This document shows positions 47,401 to 58,065 of a stretch of 64,000 nt of DNA, piece after piece. Both the position numbers and the translations under genes were made by a program. The notes beneath the pieces are model-generated. The model was given only the letters and a program-made list of their open reading frames with translations, did no database searches and had not been told where the DNA came from. The DNA is from Calonectria ilicicola. Lineage: Eukaryota; Ascomycota; Sordariomycetes; Hypocreales; Nectriaceae. The number at the start of each line of letters is the position of its first letter. Position 1 is the first letter of the stretch. The stretch covers positions 3,472,001 to 3,536,000 of the forward strand of contig CP085832.1 in assembly GCA_020809705.1 (NCBI GenBank), written 5' to 3'.

Positions 47401-48766
47401 ATGCCTTTCCGGGACCGTGGCGGGATAAAAGAGTCTCGGGGTCAAAGTCGGGTCGACCAGATGAATTTTTGGATCCAGAACGAAGGCGGCCAGTCAGGGA
47501 ATGATTCGGGGACATAACATACCCTGCTGGGGAGTAGCCGCCGTGTCGTGCTGCAATATTTGTCGAGACAATAGAGGATGCGATGGAGTGTTTTCGCTGT
47601 AGCTGTTCGGCAACGGAGCCGGAGTTGCTCGAGTACACGCTGGCGTAGTCCTCGATGGATCTGGACCGGAGGTTGGCGGCAAGAAGGGAGGAACGTCGAG
47701 AATCGCTTCGCTTCAGTTCACAGTGGAGCTCTCGGATGGCATCGTCAATCGAACTGGTCATAGACAGGCGCTCAGCGGTGGCCTCGAGCTGCTGGATGTT
47801 GCCAACGTAGGAACCGGCTCGTGGGTTGATGTCAGGAGTCGGATGTTTGATGTCAAGGGAGTCCGAATCAGAGAGGGTGCGGACAATGGTCCTGGGACGG
47901 GGCTGGGCTCGGCGTGTGTTAGGTTGCACGCTTGCGACTCGCACAGGAGACGTTGAAAAGCAACTCGAATCGGGAGAGGATGGCCGGTCCTCTGGGATTT
48001 GAGTAAGGGCGAAGGGCACTGAGTGTCTAGGAGAGGTGGAGGATGTTGACGGGGGAGTGGGTGCAGGTGTAGAAGCAGAGGCGGCGGTGCTGTTTAGAGT
48101 GGCGCTGCCGCTATTATTGGAGTGGTCAACCGCTGGCACCGGCGCTGGGGCACCTTCGTATTGCCCCCTGGTAGCGGATGTGCCGATGATGCTGGGGCTA
48201 TTTCTGGGGGATGAAGTCAGGGCTGCTCCCGGCATGAGGACAGTTTGGTGCAAATTGTCCTGGGTCGGGCTCCGGCTGTCGATATCCTCTGAACTTCTAC
48301 GGGAATTGCCAGAGATGGCAGCTGGTTGACATTTCACGTCGTCGCTGCGGGCACGTGTCTGGTCGGCATCGCTCGCATCGGGCGTTATAGCGCCTTTTGT
48401 TAAAGGGGCTGCGTCTCTGGGGCCGCTGGGTTCTGTGAGTTCAGTGGTGGTGGCCCGCCCCGCGCTGGGTGGCAATTGGCTGGCATGGCCTGTGGATTTT
48501 CCGCCACCGACGCCAATGTCTGCACCACCGGCAGCCGATGCTGCAGCGCCAGCACCCGTCTTGATGCTGCCGTTGCCATTGCTCTCGGTCCATGAATCAT
48601 CAAGCATACTGAGCGGCGTCGAGTTCTGGTCGGCCAGCGACTGGAAGGGCGTCGATTGGGGGCTCGTCGTGAGGAGAGAGGATGTCGGCGAAGGGAATGC
48701 GTCGTCGTGTGTTCGAAGGAGATCGTAATCGTTACTTGAATCGTGGGTTCTCGTTTGCGCAGCCAT
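44459..48766 (-). CDS. Large low-complexity serine/proline-rich protein of unknown function
   Basis: A single frame of 1435 codons without introns; the start lies at 48766 (MAAQTRTHDSSND). I do not recognise a named family. The first 900 residues are Ser/Pro/Asp-rich and disordered. A conserved-looking island near residue 620, SFFDPQSGQQMLYYPARVP, followed by LNLPPKLSNK, stands out. A short motif of the form E-x-L-x-x-R-R/K-x-R-L occurs three times at near-regular spacing, starting at Glu1033, Glu1094 and Glu1153. Then a charged helix (NQEERQRMERESRQARERD) and two copies of MA-V/A-YRSQMP (about 1230 and 1261) follow. The last 150 residues are Met/Gly/Asn-rich, like a phase-separating tail, and end in VNRIEQWRQSVLP. 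No membrane segment or enzyme motif is visible. A scaffold role is a guess. Confidence 0.8.
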   Translation of the reverse strand: MAAQTRTHDSSNDYDLLRTHDDAFPSPTSSLLTTSPQSTPFQSLADQNSTPLSMLDDSWTESNGNGSIKTGAGAAASAAGGADIGVGGGKSTGHASQLPPSAGRATTTELTEPSGPRDAAPLTKGAITPDASDADQTRARSDDVKCQPAAISGNSRRSSEDIDSRSPTQDNLHQTVLMPGAALTSSPRNSPSIIGTSATRGQYEGAPAPVPAVDHSNNSGSATLNSTAASASTPAPTPPSTSSTSPRHSVPFALTQIPEDRPSSPDSSCFSTSPVRVASVQPNTRRAQPRPRTIVRTLSDSDSLDIKHPTPDINPRAGSYVGNIQQLEATAERLSMTSSIDDAIRELHCELKRSDSRRSSLLAANLRSRSIEDYASVYSSNSGSVAEQLQRKHSIASSIVSTNIAARHGGYSPAGYVMSPNHSLTGRLRSGSKNSSGRPDFDPETLLSRHGPGKASVRSVRSTKMSLAEISESEPIALTKDALDKADASPPLKSTENDSLLPEELRDANIPSTDVFQNMMGHDDFLDRAKADSPTADVSAGLLANQEPEALSVSSDPHRPSSSRSDTTFQQCQDAFGDFDGVHYHPEDHESPIEQDVPPAVPRHGAPQSAARPQSFFDPQSGQQMLYYPARVPAMLNLPPKLSNKPKVADRSNRRSQVLSMMMEGGNRSSQALNLEGNRQSRVLDEIPHDNKRDSYLPDPLAGHRESFAALSTDELQGLPPAETRSVQSSHGQHSEVQPEEARPEPEVELRRPQRLTKADPDKRKSRLSNLPPALRASAYFDEPPANNGPEIEVKDGSAMATLDSILDASAVAPVSAFTDNKFGKLGNEVYGKEKKRASVGPNVLLKPEPTEQPAKKRSSFMWLGKRKEDKDKDKDHANSENGLGPVNANTTAGENDGLAGHHDDRSHHSGDDDEDEGQLDDESYHGPPTTLLAELQLRKQQQKQRTQRQFPGGMHATLLELDAVAETQRKHRKDKRVNLAWEDGEGHEEDESSDDEDVPLAIIAARGQGAQNVMDLNRPLGLMERRELEDNEPLSQRRARLHGQDPRALMIQNRPSVMNLSANGSGVHLPRTPVSGQDASNNGDAEEDEIPGETLAERKKRLATNDEDNPLPKARPVSSVFSAELLSQFGDLDEDKKKEEKEKKTPKAPEDETLGERRRRLQSEREAREREMSLNQLSAPVEPEGPMKMRKSMANVLGSHPLRETDLRNQEERQRMERESRQARERDAKMAVYRSQMPQHLDDPSKAPTIRVAPDVQEARMAAYRSQMPSTLDNPNTGMRSGGFRGGAFNDGTGGLGPEAAMQVSMQASMSTPALHNQVYGGNTLQHRASAVFTSYGAPMQPGMPMQQPAFGGSMMNLGTMNTMNGMGGYNGMGMNNGLGMHNGMNASMNNLSPYGAGMGAYGGGMMQPGMQMQMPGSGGSVNRIEQWRQSVLP

Positions 48767-51700
48767 GGCTGCTTCGTGGTGGCGCGCACAGCGCTTTCTG
48801 GCAACAAACTGCCGCGGGGGGAATGCGAGGAATGCGCAGTCGTCTTTAATCCTTTTTTTCGGGATCTGTCTTGGGGTTTTAGAGGGTGGCTTGTACTGGC
48901 ACCGTCGCTTTAGCTCTGTGGATATCTCCGGGAGGAGGGCGAGAGAATACGGCCTCAGCTGGCCTGCGACATGGACTTTCCGTGATGGTCGATAGCCGAT
49001 AACCTAGAATTCACTGGAGGTGTGGACTCTCGGGTCACGGGTCAAGGCCGCATGATATGACGCCCAAGTCGGTGTGTGCCGGCGCGTGAGGGTGAGTAGT
49101 GCGTAGTGTGTCTAGTTGCAGCAGCACGGGCGTGGCGGATTGGTGTAGTTTGGAGATAGCGTCGGATTGTGGGTGGTGGGATGGGAAGTGGTGGTCGCGT
49201 GTTGCGGGTGAAGCTGGGGCAGCAAGCTAGATAAGAAACAAAAGGAGGGTCAAGCCGATCAAACGATTGGAGAAAGGCGGGCACTGAGAGGTTGCAAATG
49301 AGGGACGTCAAGTCTAGGGCCGGCAAGTACAAGGAAACGGTCCGGGTTGAAGGTGACGGGAGTGCAGTAGCGGAAATAGACGAGCAAGAGAGGGAGGGAT
49401 CTCCATAGAAACAAATAGGGAAACGACAACGAGTGCTGACCGAGACCAAGGCCGGGTTAAAGAAAAGAAAAGAAATAAAAAAAATAAAAATAAATCACGA
49501 AATCGATGTGAGCCAGCACAGACAGGCGGACCGGGTCAGAGAGGCACGATGTGCCCCCAGGTGGTCGTTGCACCAGGTATCCTGGTGTTTCGCTACTGTG
49601 ACCCAGTAAGGGTGAGTGTCAGTGTCAGTTCAGGTACAAGCGAGCGGCCCCAGGTGCCCCGCCAGCCGCCAGAGGGACGCAACGACAGCAGCAAAGACAG
49701 GGGATGCACAGCACGCACGTACACGGAGCAGGAAGTCGACAACGTGGTCTCTTGCGTGAGGATATTTCTTCTGCTGGCGTGCAGCAGGATGATGGCTCAA
49801 GACAGTGGACGAGCGGAGGAGTTACACTTGCACAGCAGGTGGTTGGTTGCAAGATGCCTGGCTGCGGCGCGAGAGTGGTCACTGAACGAGATGGCTGCAA
49901 GATTGGCGGTTGACAAAGTTGGCGTCCGGTAGGACTTGATGGCGTCCGGTCTGCCTATTTGGATTGGGACGAGTTGCTTGGCTTGCTTGAAAAAAATGTG
50001 GCACTTGACGTTGAGGCACTATAAGGCGGGGTACGCTTTAACAGTGACGGTTTGATAGAGAGTAGACACTCACTCTATGTGTCCATGATGGGCGAGTGTG
50101 AGTGAGACGTGATTGAGAATATATGTCACCAGTGGGAAAGGGAATCTCGAGAGCAAAGACAAAACAGACGCGGTTGAAACCAACCCATCCCAAATCAACC
50201 TAATGGGCTTTTTTCCAAACAAGCAGTCCGTCACGTCGACGCAAGGCCGCTGCTCGGAGCCACTCCCCGTCACCACGTTTTAATCAGCGGTACTTTTTTC
50301 TTGTACTTGCTTTGCTTCTCACCATGGAAGCAGGGACGGGCTTGCAGTAACGCCGAGCGTCAAGCATGCGGACGGGTGGGTGTCAGTGCGACGGTCCGCA
50401 TGCGACTCTTGGCCCCGTTCGGCGCCCTGAGCTCGCGGCACTTGGAGCTGTCGAAGCAGATTGTTGGAGCCCCCGATAACTAGCAATAGCACCGGATTGG
50501 TGAGTCAAGACGCCCAAAGCTTGTGCTTGAGCCTAACTATCAATGTTTCTCTCATCGCCCGCCGTGTCTCGTCTCTATCTGGGGGTTTGTTTCCAAGTGC
50601 CCCGGGCACTTACACTTTGAGATGCTCCAGCGACAGGGGCCTGCGATCCTGTGCCAATCTTCTGCCATCCACACACACATCACACATGGCTGGCTGTGTG
50701 TCCCCTGTCCGTCATCCCTCCCTCTCGCGCGCTCTCACTCACGCGCTCTCACGCCCTTTTCCATCCGTGGATCCTACCCAAGAATCCACTTTGGGAACAG
50801 GCATGAACAAGTGTGTATACGTACCCCCTCGTCCACCCTCAGTGACGAGCAGACTTGGGATGTCGGATGGATCCGAGCCATCTTCCGCAGAAACAAGACT
50901 GGCCGCCTCGGTCCAAGGGGTCCACATGCGTCGCAAAAAAAGGCCAGAAAAAGGAAAAACTAGAAATCTCTGACCATCGGTTAGAGAGAGATTTTCTTTG
51001 CTCGCTGCAGGCACTGTACGCTCACTGGGCGGGTGGCTCCTCGACACCAGGGCCCTCCGCGACACTACACTACACGACTCAACACGACACCACTATCGGT
51101 CTATCTGCGCATCTATTCTGACGCTGGTGGTCCCCTTATCTTGCTCGGCCACACACCCTGTGTCGCCTTGTATCGCCTTGTGTCCTATCTCGCCCCATCT
51201 CTTCCTTATCCTTATCCAAGATCTTCCATCGCAGAATCCTCGCGCCCGCTTTCGCTCCCACCCTCCAAGTTCCATTGTTCCACGCTTATCCCGGAACTGG
51301 TATCAAGCTCAGCGCCATAGCCCGAAAGGAAAGCACCCCACCAGATTCGCGGTGCGGCCCCAGCCAGCCCAGGGACTTCCAATCAACCCACATCCCAGGT
51401 CCCCGACTTTACCAGCTTCTAGGCCCTGCTCAGTGAGGCAAGCCAAGCCTTTTCGCCGACGGGCACTTGCTCACGGGATGATGTTGCTTCTGCCATTGGG
51501 ACTTCGTGTGTGGTGCGCCCCTTTGCGCGCCTAGCTGCTGCACCATGCAGGCTTTTGCTGTCTTGGCCCCGCCCAGTCCACTGCAGGAAGCTGGATCATG
51601 ACGCCGTGATAATGTCCGCTCCAGGCTTGTGCCTTGGACAGTGATCTGCGGGGTGATGCAAGGAGTAGGTGCCGGCTGCTTCCCTGCGGCAAAGGGAGGA

Positions 51701-52949
51701 CAATTCTCGACCGCTGCCGCAAACTCTGAGGGCCTGTGCCGGCACTCGGGTCAGTCTGTGTCCAGCTCGCCCAAACAGTTCTTTGACTCAGTCCAGCTCA
51801 ACTGACTCAACCGACCTCAACTCAATTCATATCGTTGAGAGTCCAACGTCACACTGATGCAGACATAGGTCCCAACACTCTGTTGCAGTATCGTGCTGAC
51901 AGTCTTCGCCAAAAAATCACACGTCAATATGACCAGCGTCATCCACCCCGGCCGCCACGCTGCAGCTCATCAGCGACAATCTTTCCGAGACCCTTCCATC
52001 GGGGACCATGTCTGCAACCCCCTGCTGAAGTCAAGCCCAGCCGATTGAAGTCGGTTAACGAATCGTGCTGCTAATAATAATACCAACGATACACTGGGAT
52101 TGTTGTTGCAGAATTCGGTCTATTGTTCACTTGAATGTTTTACATTTTCCATCTAGTTTTTTTTTTCCCTCCCACCATCCACACAGTTGGTACTTGCTTG
52201 CTGCAAGCTCCAGGAGAAGCGGGCTCCTAAATGTTCACTTCGTATATTTTAGTGACGCGATGCCTCAGCACCATCCGCCCAGGGGCCAAAGCCACTGTTG
52301 CATCTATGGCGCTCTCAGCCGCTACACGCCATCGCCACGTTACCTTCAATCTCCCCGACGTGCCTCTCCCGGCCTGATCCATGTCCAGCCGCAGGGGAAA
52401 TTTTTCTTTAGAAGCCATTTGCAGACAAGAAAAAAAACGGTTGCACAGCTCATTTCATGCAGGGGCGGGCTGCGTGGGCGCTTTTGATCTGTTCTTTTTC
52501 GTCTCGACTTTTTTTCAATTACAACCCTGGTCTGTCTGCTGGTAGGGGATGAATAGTGCTATCGCTCTCGGCCTCATTACTTGGATTGTCCAAGACCGCG
52601 GGCTGATAATCCCCTTGCCCAGACGTTCGTGACGCGGATGGACTTCCCCGGGCGTCTGTGCCATAGTTATGGGCTTCCCGTTCCCATCCCAGGGCCTGTG
52701 CACCATCAAACAATGAAACCCAGTAGCCCTGACGATCATTGATGCTCATGTCAGCCCTGTTGCAAGTAGATGCCCAGGGCCAAGCGCCAGCCTCCAGGAA
52801 CACACACTATTGTCTCTGATGCGTCTCTTGTTCGACGTTGATTACAGATCAGCCAATGTATGCTGTGGTTGGCGGGTGCAACTCTGCCGTTCCTGGCCCC
52901 GTGCGCTGGCGCATGTGCAGTGCGTTTTAACTACCGTACTTCCGATCTG
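48767..52949. other. 4.2-kb intergenic region
   Basis: No gene is supported. The part up to about 49500 is probably the leader and promoter of the 1435-residue protein gene, ending in an A-rich run (AAAGAAAAGAAATAAAAAAAA, about 49462-49488). About 50710-50760 is CT-rich with CTCTC and CGCGCTCTCA repeats. Several CCCAAG/GGGACC-type GC-rich frames at 50500-51500 look non-coding. The end overlaps the 3' region of the transporter gene. Confidence 0.45.
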
Positions 52950-54570
52950 TCAATTTACGCATTTTTCAGCTTCCCGTTCCTGAGCCGAGTCTGCAGATTG
53001 CTGCGCCTCAGCCTCAAGCTGCAGCCGTTCCTCGACCGTCAGATCGCTCTTGGCTGAGCCAATCCTGAGAAACGGCAGCAGGAACAGCGGCAGCGCGGCC
53101 ACACCGACCGCCAGCCAGAAAGCCACCTTGTAACTCTTTCTCAGCCCCAGGTGGCTGGTCTGGTCGACGGCGACGTCGCCTATGCCTAGCCAGAAGCTGA
53201 TGCCAAGGAAGAGCAGACTGTTAATCATGGCCCCTGCCAGACCCTGCAGGCGATTCGGCAAATTGGTCGTGATGAAAACGTTGCTCACCGTGTAGGTGAT
53301 GTCGATACCCATGGTTGCGCACACCATGGACGGGAACACGTACGCCCAGTACGACGGGTTCTCGGGCATGATGGCGAACAAAAGGCAGCACACGAGGTTG
53401 GCCAGCGCCGAAATGACGAGCAACACCCGTCCCGGGAGGAGATGCAACGTGAAGCCTCCGACGGTGCCGATGATGAGGCCTCCAGCACACAGGGGCGTGT
53501 ACCAAACAGCCGTTGTCAATGGCGACTGTTCCAGGACCTGCTCAATATAGAAACTAGAGTAGAACAGAAACAGGCCGAATGTGCCGTATCCCATAAAGAG
53601 CGCCAACATCAATCGTTTCATGTACCTGGGCGCAAACAGCTCGGCCGGGAGCAACGGGTTTCGAGTAACGCGCGTCTCAACGTACCAGGCGCCTATGAGG
53701 AACACAACACCTAGGATCAGGGTCACAATAATGTACGGGGTCCCCCAACCGTGGGGGGCATGCGAGCTGTCGGTGATGGCATACACGATGAGCAGCAGGC
53801 CCGGCACAATGGTTGCGACACCCCACCAGTCCATGTCGACTGCAGGTCGCTTGTCGTGGTAGTCGAACGGGATTGCCCACAGAGACACGGCACAAATCAA
53901 GCCTAGGATGATTGAGCCAATCCAGAAATACCAGCGCCAGTTGAGTAGTTGGGCGGATAGTCCGCCTACGAGAATCCCTAGATAGAAACCTAGCGGCGCA
54001 AACGCTCCGTACACACCGAAAATGATATTCTTGCGGGGGCCGGGCCTGTAGAGCTTGCCCAAGAGCATGACACCTCCTGGAAGATATGCGGCCGGACCGA
54101 AACCTTGCAAGGCTCGGCACATGATGAGCATCATGTAGTTCTTGCTGAAACCTGCAATGAGACACCAGATGAGGAACCACAGTAGACCTGCATTAAAGAG
54201 TACATAGCCGCCGTACTTGTCCCCAATGCGTCCCATTGGCAGGAGAAGCGAGCCTGTAATCAAAGAAAAGACGCTTGAGGGCCATGTCTGTGAGGCCTGA
54301 GGAATATCAAGCTCCGAAACTAATGGAGGCAAAATGATGTGAAAGCCACTGATGAAGAATTCCTGCGAGCGATTAGTTTCACATAGTCTTTACTCGGGGT
54401 TGTCTTTGTCGCCTTACCGACATGAGCATTGAACCCAAGAGGGCTATGCTGAAGCCTATTTCAGCCCACCAAGACGGGAAGACTTCGGGTCTTTGTCTGC
54501 CGAGCTTTTCAACGTCCGGCACGGAGCTTTGACTGGCGTCGGCAGCCCGTTCTTCGTCAAAAGCGGCCAT
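52950..54570 (-). CDS. MFS transporter, DHA2 family (Atr1-like)
   Basis: Two exons, 54570-54418 and 54362-52950. The 55-bp intron has GTAAGG and GCAG ends, and the joined frame (MLMSEFFISGFHIILPPLVS) preserves the first membrane helix. The product is 521 residues. A soluble N-terminus (MAAFDEERAAD) is followed by about 14 hydrophobic segments. The MFS motif-A loop GRIGDKYGG is at about 95-103, and RALQGFGPAAYLPGGVMLL at about 130-150 fits motif B/C of proton antiporters. LSAQLLNWRWYFWIGSI also occurs in the DHA2 group. The best match in memory is the Atr1/YMR279C branch (export of aminotriazole, borate and other compounds from the plasma membrane). The C-terminal tail is Glu/Ala/Gln-rich. An alternative start at 54585 adds five residues. 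The substrate is unknown. Confidence 0.85.
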
Positions 54571-55541
54571 GTCTATTGAAACCAAAGCCTGACAGCAGCT
54601 GAAGTTGGAATCCGGACAACAACCCGAACAATTCGGAGGGATAATCGAACCTAATTAGGAACGTCCCCCTGAACGCGACTTCGGAACTACAACCAGTGGA
54701 GAAATATTCCGTGTTTGATTCTAATCCTTGACCTTTTGGTGTGGAGAAGCTTGATTGGGGATGGTGCAATGGCGGAATTGAGAACCTGGGACGCAACTAC
54801 AAGAAACACGATGCAAAAAATTCGAGGCCACTATATACTATAACAAGCGGTGCGAGGAAGAGTTGGACAGGACTCTTGGATTTCTAAGCCGCTGAGGTTT
54901 GGGGCGTCATAACTGTTTTTGAGGTCGTCAGCGTCGTCATTTTCGGCTGCGAATGTGGATACGCCAGAGTACTATGACGACCGAATGTCTGTTCTCGCGG
55001 GCTTTTAATTTGCCAAGTGAAGAAGGCGGGTTAGTCGAAAACGCCTGCGCCTTTATTGTGACAACCCGGCAATAACCCCGATGACAAATCTGGCAACCTT
55101 GTTTTGTCGACTATTATCTGTTAATTCCCATTTGCAACTGTGCCGCACGCACATTGCTGCGCATCATGACCATGGGCCCACCCGTCGGCACATAATTCAA
55201 GCTTATCCCCAACAGGGCTGTAGTGAGGTTTCAATACCACTAGTTGGATAAGGACGATCCGGTGTCCCAAACAAGGCAAACGGATTCCAAGTACAGATGA
55301 ATTACCATGCACCTCTGTGTTTGTTCATACGAGATAACATAGGGGTCTGTCAAATACGCCCTTGTGTTCTGTTCTAACTTGGGACACGAACTTCGGCGGA
55401 CCGCGCGGGTCCCGACTACAAAAGCACGTTTGTTCCACAGCGTATCGGATGTTTTTAATGCCAAAATGAAATCATGTATTTACTATATTAAATATGAGGT
55501 TTTCATAGCTTGGCTTCTATGGGACATCTTTTGTAGCCAGC
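54571..55541. other. Upstream region of the transporter gene
   Basis: It lies between two minus-strand genes. It should hold the promoter of the transporter and the 3' untranslated region of the secreted-protein gene. TATATACTATAACAAG at about 54831 is a TATA-like site about 260 bp upstream of the transporter start. No gene is seen. Confidence 0.4.
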
Positions 55542-56547
55542 TCAGCTTCCCCCTCCTGGAACCAGAGAAATGAAGTCAATATGTATTTCCAGATTGCTAG
55601 CAGCTGTGTCAAAGCAATTAATGGCGAATTCCAAATAGAGCGGATCCGGAACAGTTGCCAACACCAGGTTAGGGCTCGAAATAAACCAGCCATCAGATGT
55701 TGACTGAATTGAATTGTGCGTGACGCTCTGCCCCCCAAACGTGAGGTCAAGGGAACAATAACCAGGATTATAGGAGTTAGTGGGAGAGTATGGCCGGTAG
55801 TAATACGTGAGCGAATAAGATGTGTGTGCCGGGAACCCAAAAATTTGCTGCTGTACTGAAGCTTGGGTATCTCCATCTGCAACTGAGAAGGAGCTGTAGA
55901 TGCGAGCGATCAGAAGCTGTAACGATACAAAGGTCAAAGATTATGAGCAAAGCTTACAAGTAATGGCTGCCATCTCTGGCGGGTAGTGATTCCGTCCCAG
56001 TGACTACATTTGCGATACCTTGAGGCGATGTCCAGGCATGAGGCGCGGACCCAAGTCCGTCCTCAAAGCTCCCATCCCATATAGAGGGGGTTTCCGCGGG
56101 AGCAGATGATGTGGTTGAGGGCAAGTCTGTTGAACTTGCACTTGATGTTGTAGAGGTCGAGTCTGTTGAAGTCACACTCGATGTAGTAAGGGTAGAGTCT
56201 GTTGAACTTTCACTAGATGTGGTCGAGGTCGAGTCTGTCGAAGTCACGCTTGATGTAGTAGAGGTTGAGTCTGTTGGAGTCCCACTCGATGTGGTGCTGG
56301 TCGAGGATGGAGTTGTAGTGGGAGACACGCCTGGTGTGGTGCTGGTAATGGAAGAAGACGAGATCGAAGAAGAAAAGGTTGAAGAGGAGGGTGTCGAATA
56401 GGGTGTCGCAGATGAGGTCCCAGATACGGCTGTCGACTTGGTCGAACTTGTCAAAAGTGTGGAGAGCTTGCACCGACCAGCCTCTACCCCACTACTGAGT
56501 GACAAAACTGTCAACACAGGTACCAAGTAGGCCCTGCATGCAACCAT
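55542..56547 (-). CDS. Ser/Thr-rich secreted protein with a beta-sandwich-like C-terminal domain
   Basis: Two exons, 56547-55958 and 55893-55542, totalling 313 residues. The first AG after the GTAAGC donor (ending the TTACAG at 55926) would give an immediate stop. The next AG (CTACAG, 55894) restores the frame and is chosen. A signal peptide covers about residues 1-23 (hydrophobic LVPVLTVLSLSSG, cleavage near VEAG). Residues about 30-150 are nearly all Ser/Thr/Pro, with five tandem 12-residue units of the form TTSS-x-x-x-TDST-x, probably heavily O-glycosylated. The C-terminal part (about 155-313) begins IWDGSFEDGLGSAPHAW and includes QQQIFGFPAHTSYSLTYYYR and LEFAINCFDTAASNLEIHID. This is the pattern of carbohydrate-binding-like jelly-roll domains common in fungal wall proteins. 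There is no GPI-anchor signal. The function is unknown; wall or host-surface binding is inference. Confidence 0.75.
56110..56320 (-). repeat. 36-bp tandem repeat inside the secreted-protein gene
   Basis: About five imperfect 36-bp units encode TTSSVTSTDSTS-like 12-mers. The third codon positions differ between units. Such in-frame minisatellites commonly change copy number between strains. Confidence 0.7.
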
Positions 56548-57423
56548 TATGGGTGTACGAAAGGGTTGTTGAAAGGTGTTGGTGGAAATGTGTCAAAGAT
56601 GGACAGTCGACATCATTATAGGCAAAAATGAAAGTGGGTCGTAACATTCGCCTGTCCAAGACAACGAAATCAAACCACCACCAATGATCAGTAAATAAAG
56701 GAGACTTTGTCAGCAATCAGTACGCCAAAATAAGCCTATCTGGTAGTTTGGCTACACAATCAAGCCAGAAAAGGAGGGGGGATGCGCCAAAATTGAGACC
56801 GTCCTTGTTTTGTGGAAATTAAGTTTAGTATCATAACCATTAGCTCCCCATAGGGCGCCAACGAATTTCGAGCCGTTGGCCAGCAGCCCTAATCTGGCCG
56901 GTGGCTGAACGAATGGTCTCCCCCTAAAAGCGACACCATAGGGGGGGTAAATAAAAATGAAGTCATGTTGCGAAACCCGTGCCTGTTGGAAGGATTGCAT
57001 TCCACTCCACCAACAGAATGAAACAACGGCTACGACAACATAGCACCTCAGTCTCCCTTGCATACCTAAATGTGTTACAATATCGATGTAAATTTCATCG
57101 GAATGGTCTCTTTAACACCACAAAACCTCTTACACATCTGACGTTGGCCTCTTAACCTTATTTCCCAGACTCCGAGTGCCATGTGTGAGGATGAGACATT
57201 ACGCGTTTGTTGCGCTGCAAGATAAACCGAGGCGGTTCTCTCTATAAAGTTGCTCGTCAGTACGTATGACCAAGTACTCAAAGAGATAGCTTAGATCATA
57301 CACTGAAGATGGTAAGAGTACAAAGTCAAGAAGCCCGTCGTTTTCTGGTTAGCTGGGCCCAATTATGTATGATGGCACCAGCTATATCAATTATTCCGCC
57401 TTTATTTTCTCACTATTCTGAAC
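56548..57423. other. Region without a supported gene
   Basis: Promoter side of the secreted-protein gene, then AT-moderate sequence. Minus-strand frames of about 70-100 codons at 56752-57281 have no recognisable features. Confidence 0.4.
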
Positions 57424-57465
57424 AGTCTTCCTGGGCGCACACGTACATTTTGCTAGGTGCACACA
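57424..57465 (+). repeat. Left terminal inverted repeat
   Basis: Begins AGTCTTCCTGGGCGCACACG. Matches the right repeat in reverse complement with six mismatches in 42. Confidence 0.72.
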
Positions 57466-58023
57466 CAAGATAAATAAATAAGAACAAAATAAATAATTTT
57501 ATATATTTCTAAACTTACTTGTAATAAAATACATTAGGGGTTCTTGGGTTGTAATAGAGATTGTCTTAGAGGTCCTTTATTGACTGAGCTATACCGCTAC
57601 CGTCGTCATCTTCCTTCAATCCTCTCGACTACTGTTGTCGTATGACAGTTCGTTGGGGGCGGGGGGAGCGAGCGCGAGGCGCTCGATCGCTATTTTGAGT
57701 GGTGCTGATGATGTGTGCGATGGAATGCATCTTGGCTCAGTAGGATGGCGTCTGTAATACGTGTCCAGATTGATAGAGTTTTCTATCAAACTTTTTGAGG
57801 GCATCTCAGAGTTGTGCCGTACACAGCTATACGAGAGTTAATTGTATGGTGCAGATACTATTACTAACAGCACCGAGGATTGTAAAACCTAGTTGTATTG
57901 ATAGGTGCTCCCTTCTTGGTTGAGCTCGCTCTTGCCTTTAGAACCGGAATTCACATCAGGGGTTTAGTATTTTCTTCAGCCTGTCTTGGGATTTTCCAGA
58001 AAAGCCCTACTTAAATAGTTTAA

Positions 58024-58065
58024 TGTATGCACCTAGCAAAATGTATGTGTACGCACAGCAAAACT
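58024..58065 (-). repeat. Right terminal inverted repeat
   Basis: Read on the minus strand it begins AGTTTTGCTGTGCGTACACA. The outer 14 bases are less conserved than the core. Confidence 0.72.

Larger units (their letters stand above)
57424..58065. mobile_element. 642-bp element with 42-bp terminal inverted repeats (MITE-like)
   Basis: 57424-57465 and the reverse complement of 58024-58065 match at 36 of 42 positions, including an unbroken 18-bp core TACATTTTGCTAGGTGCA (57444-57461 against 58028-58045). Four of the six differences are C/T or G/A transitions. Both ends begin AGT-C/T-TT. The inside is AT-rich near the left end and has one minus-strand frame of 62 codons (57616-57804) with no transposase motif. 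The structure is that of a non-autonomous DNA transposon. I do not see a clear target duplication; neither a TA dinucleotide nor an 8-bp repeat fits exactly, so the outer limits may be off by a few bases. Confidence 0.7.

Noticed and set aside
50705..50765. CT-rich repeats as a CRISPR-like or satellite array
   Set aside because: The units are short, irregular and few. It looks like simple-sequence leader or promoter DNA.
56111..56401. A plus-strand open frame of Val/Glu repeats (VEVESVEVTLDVV-like)
   Set aside because: It is the antisense shadow of the Ser/Thr repeats of the secreted-protein gene.
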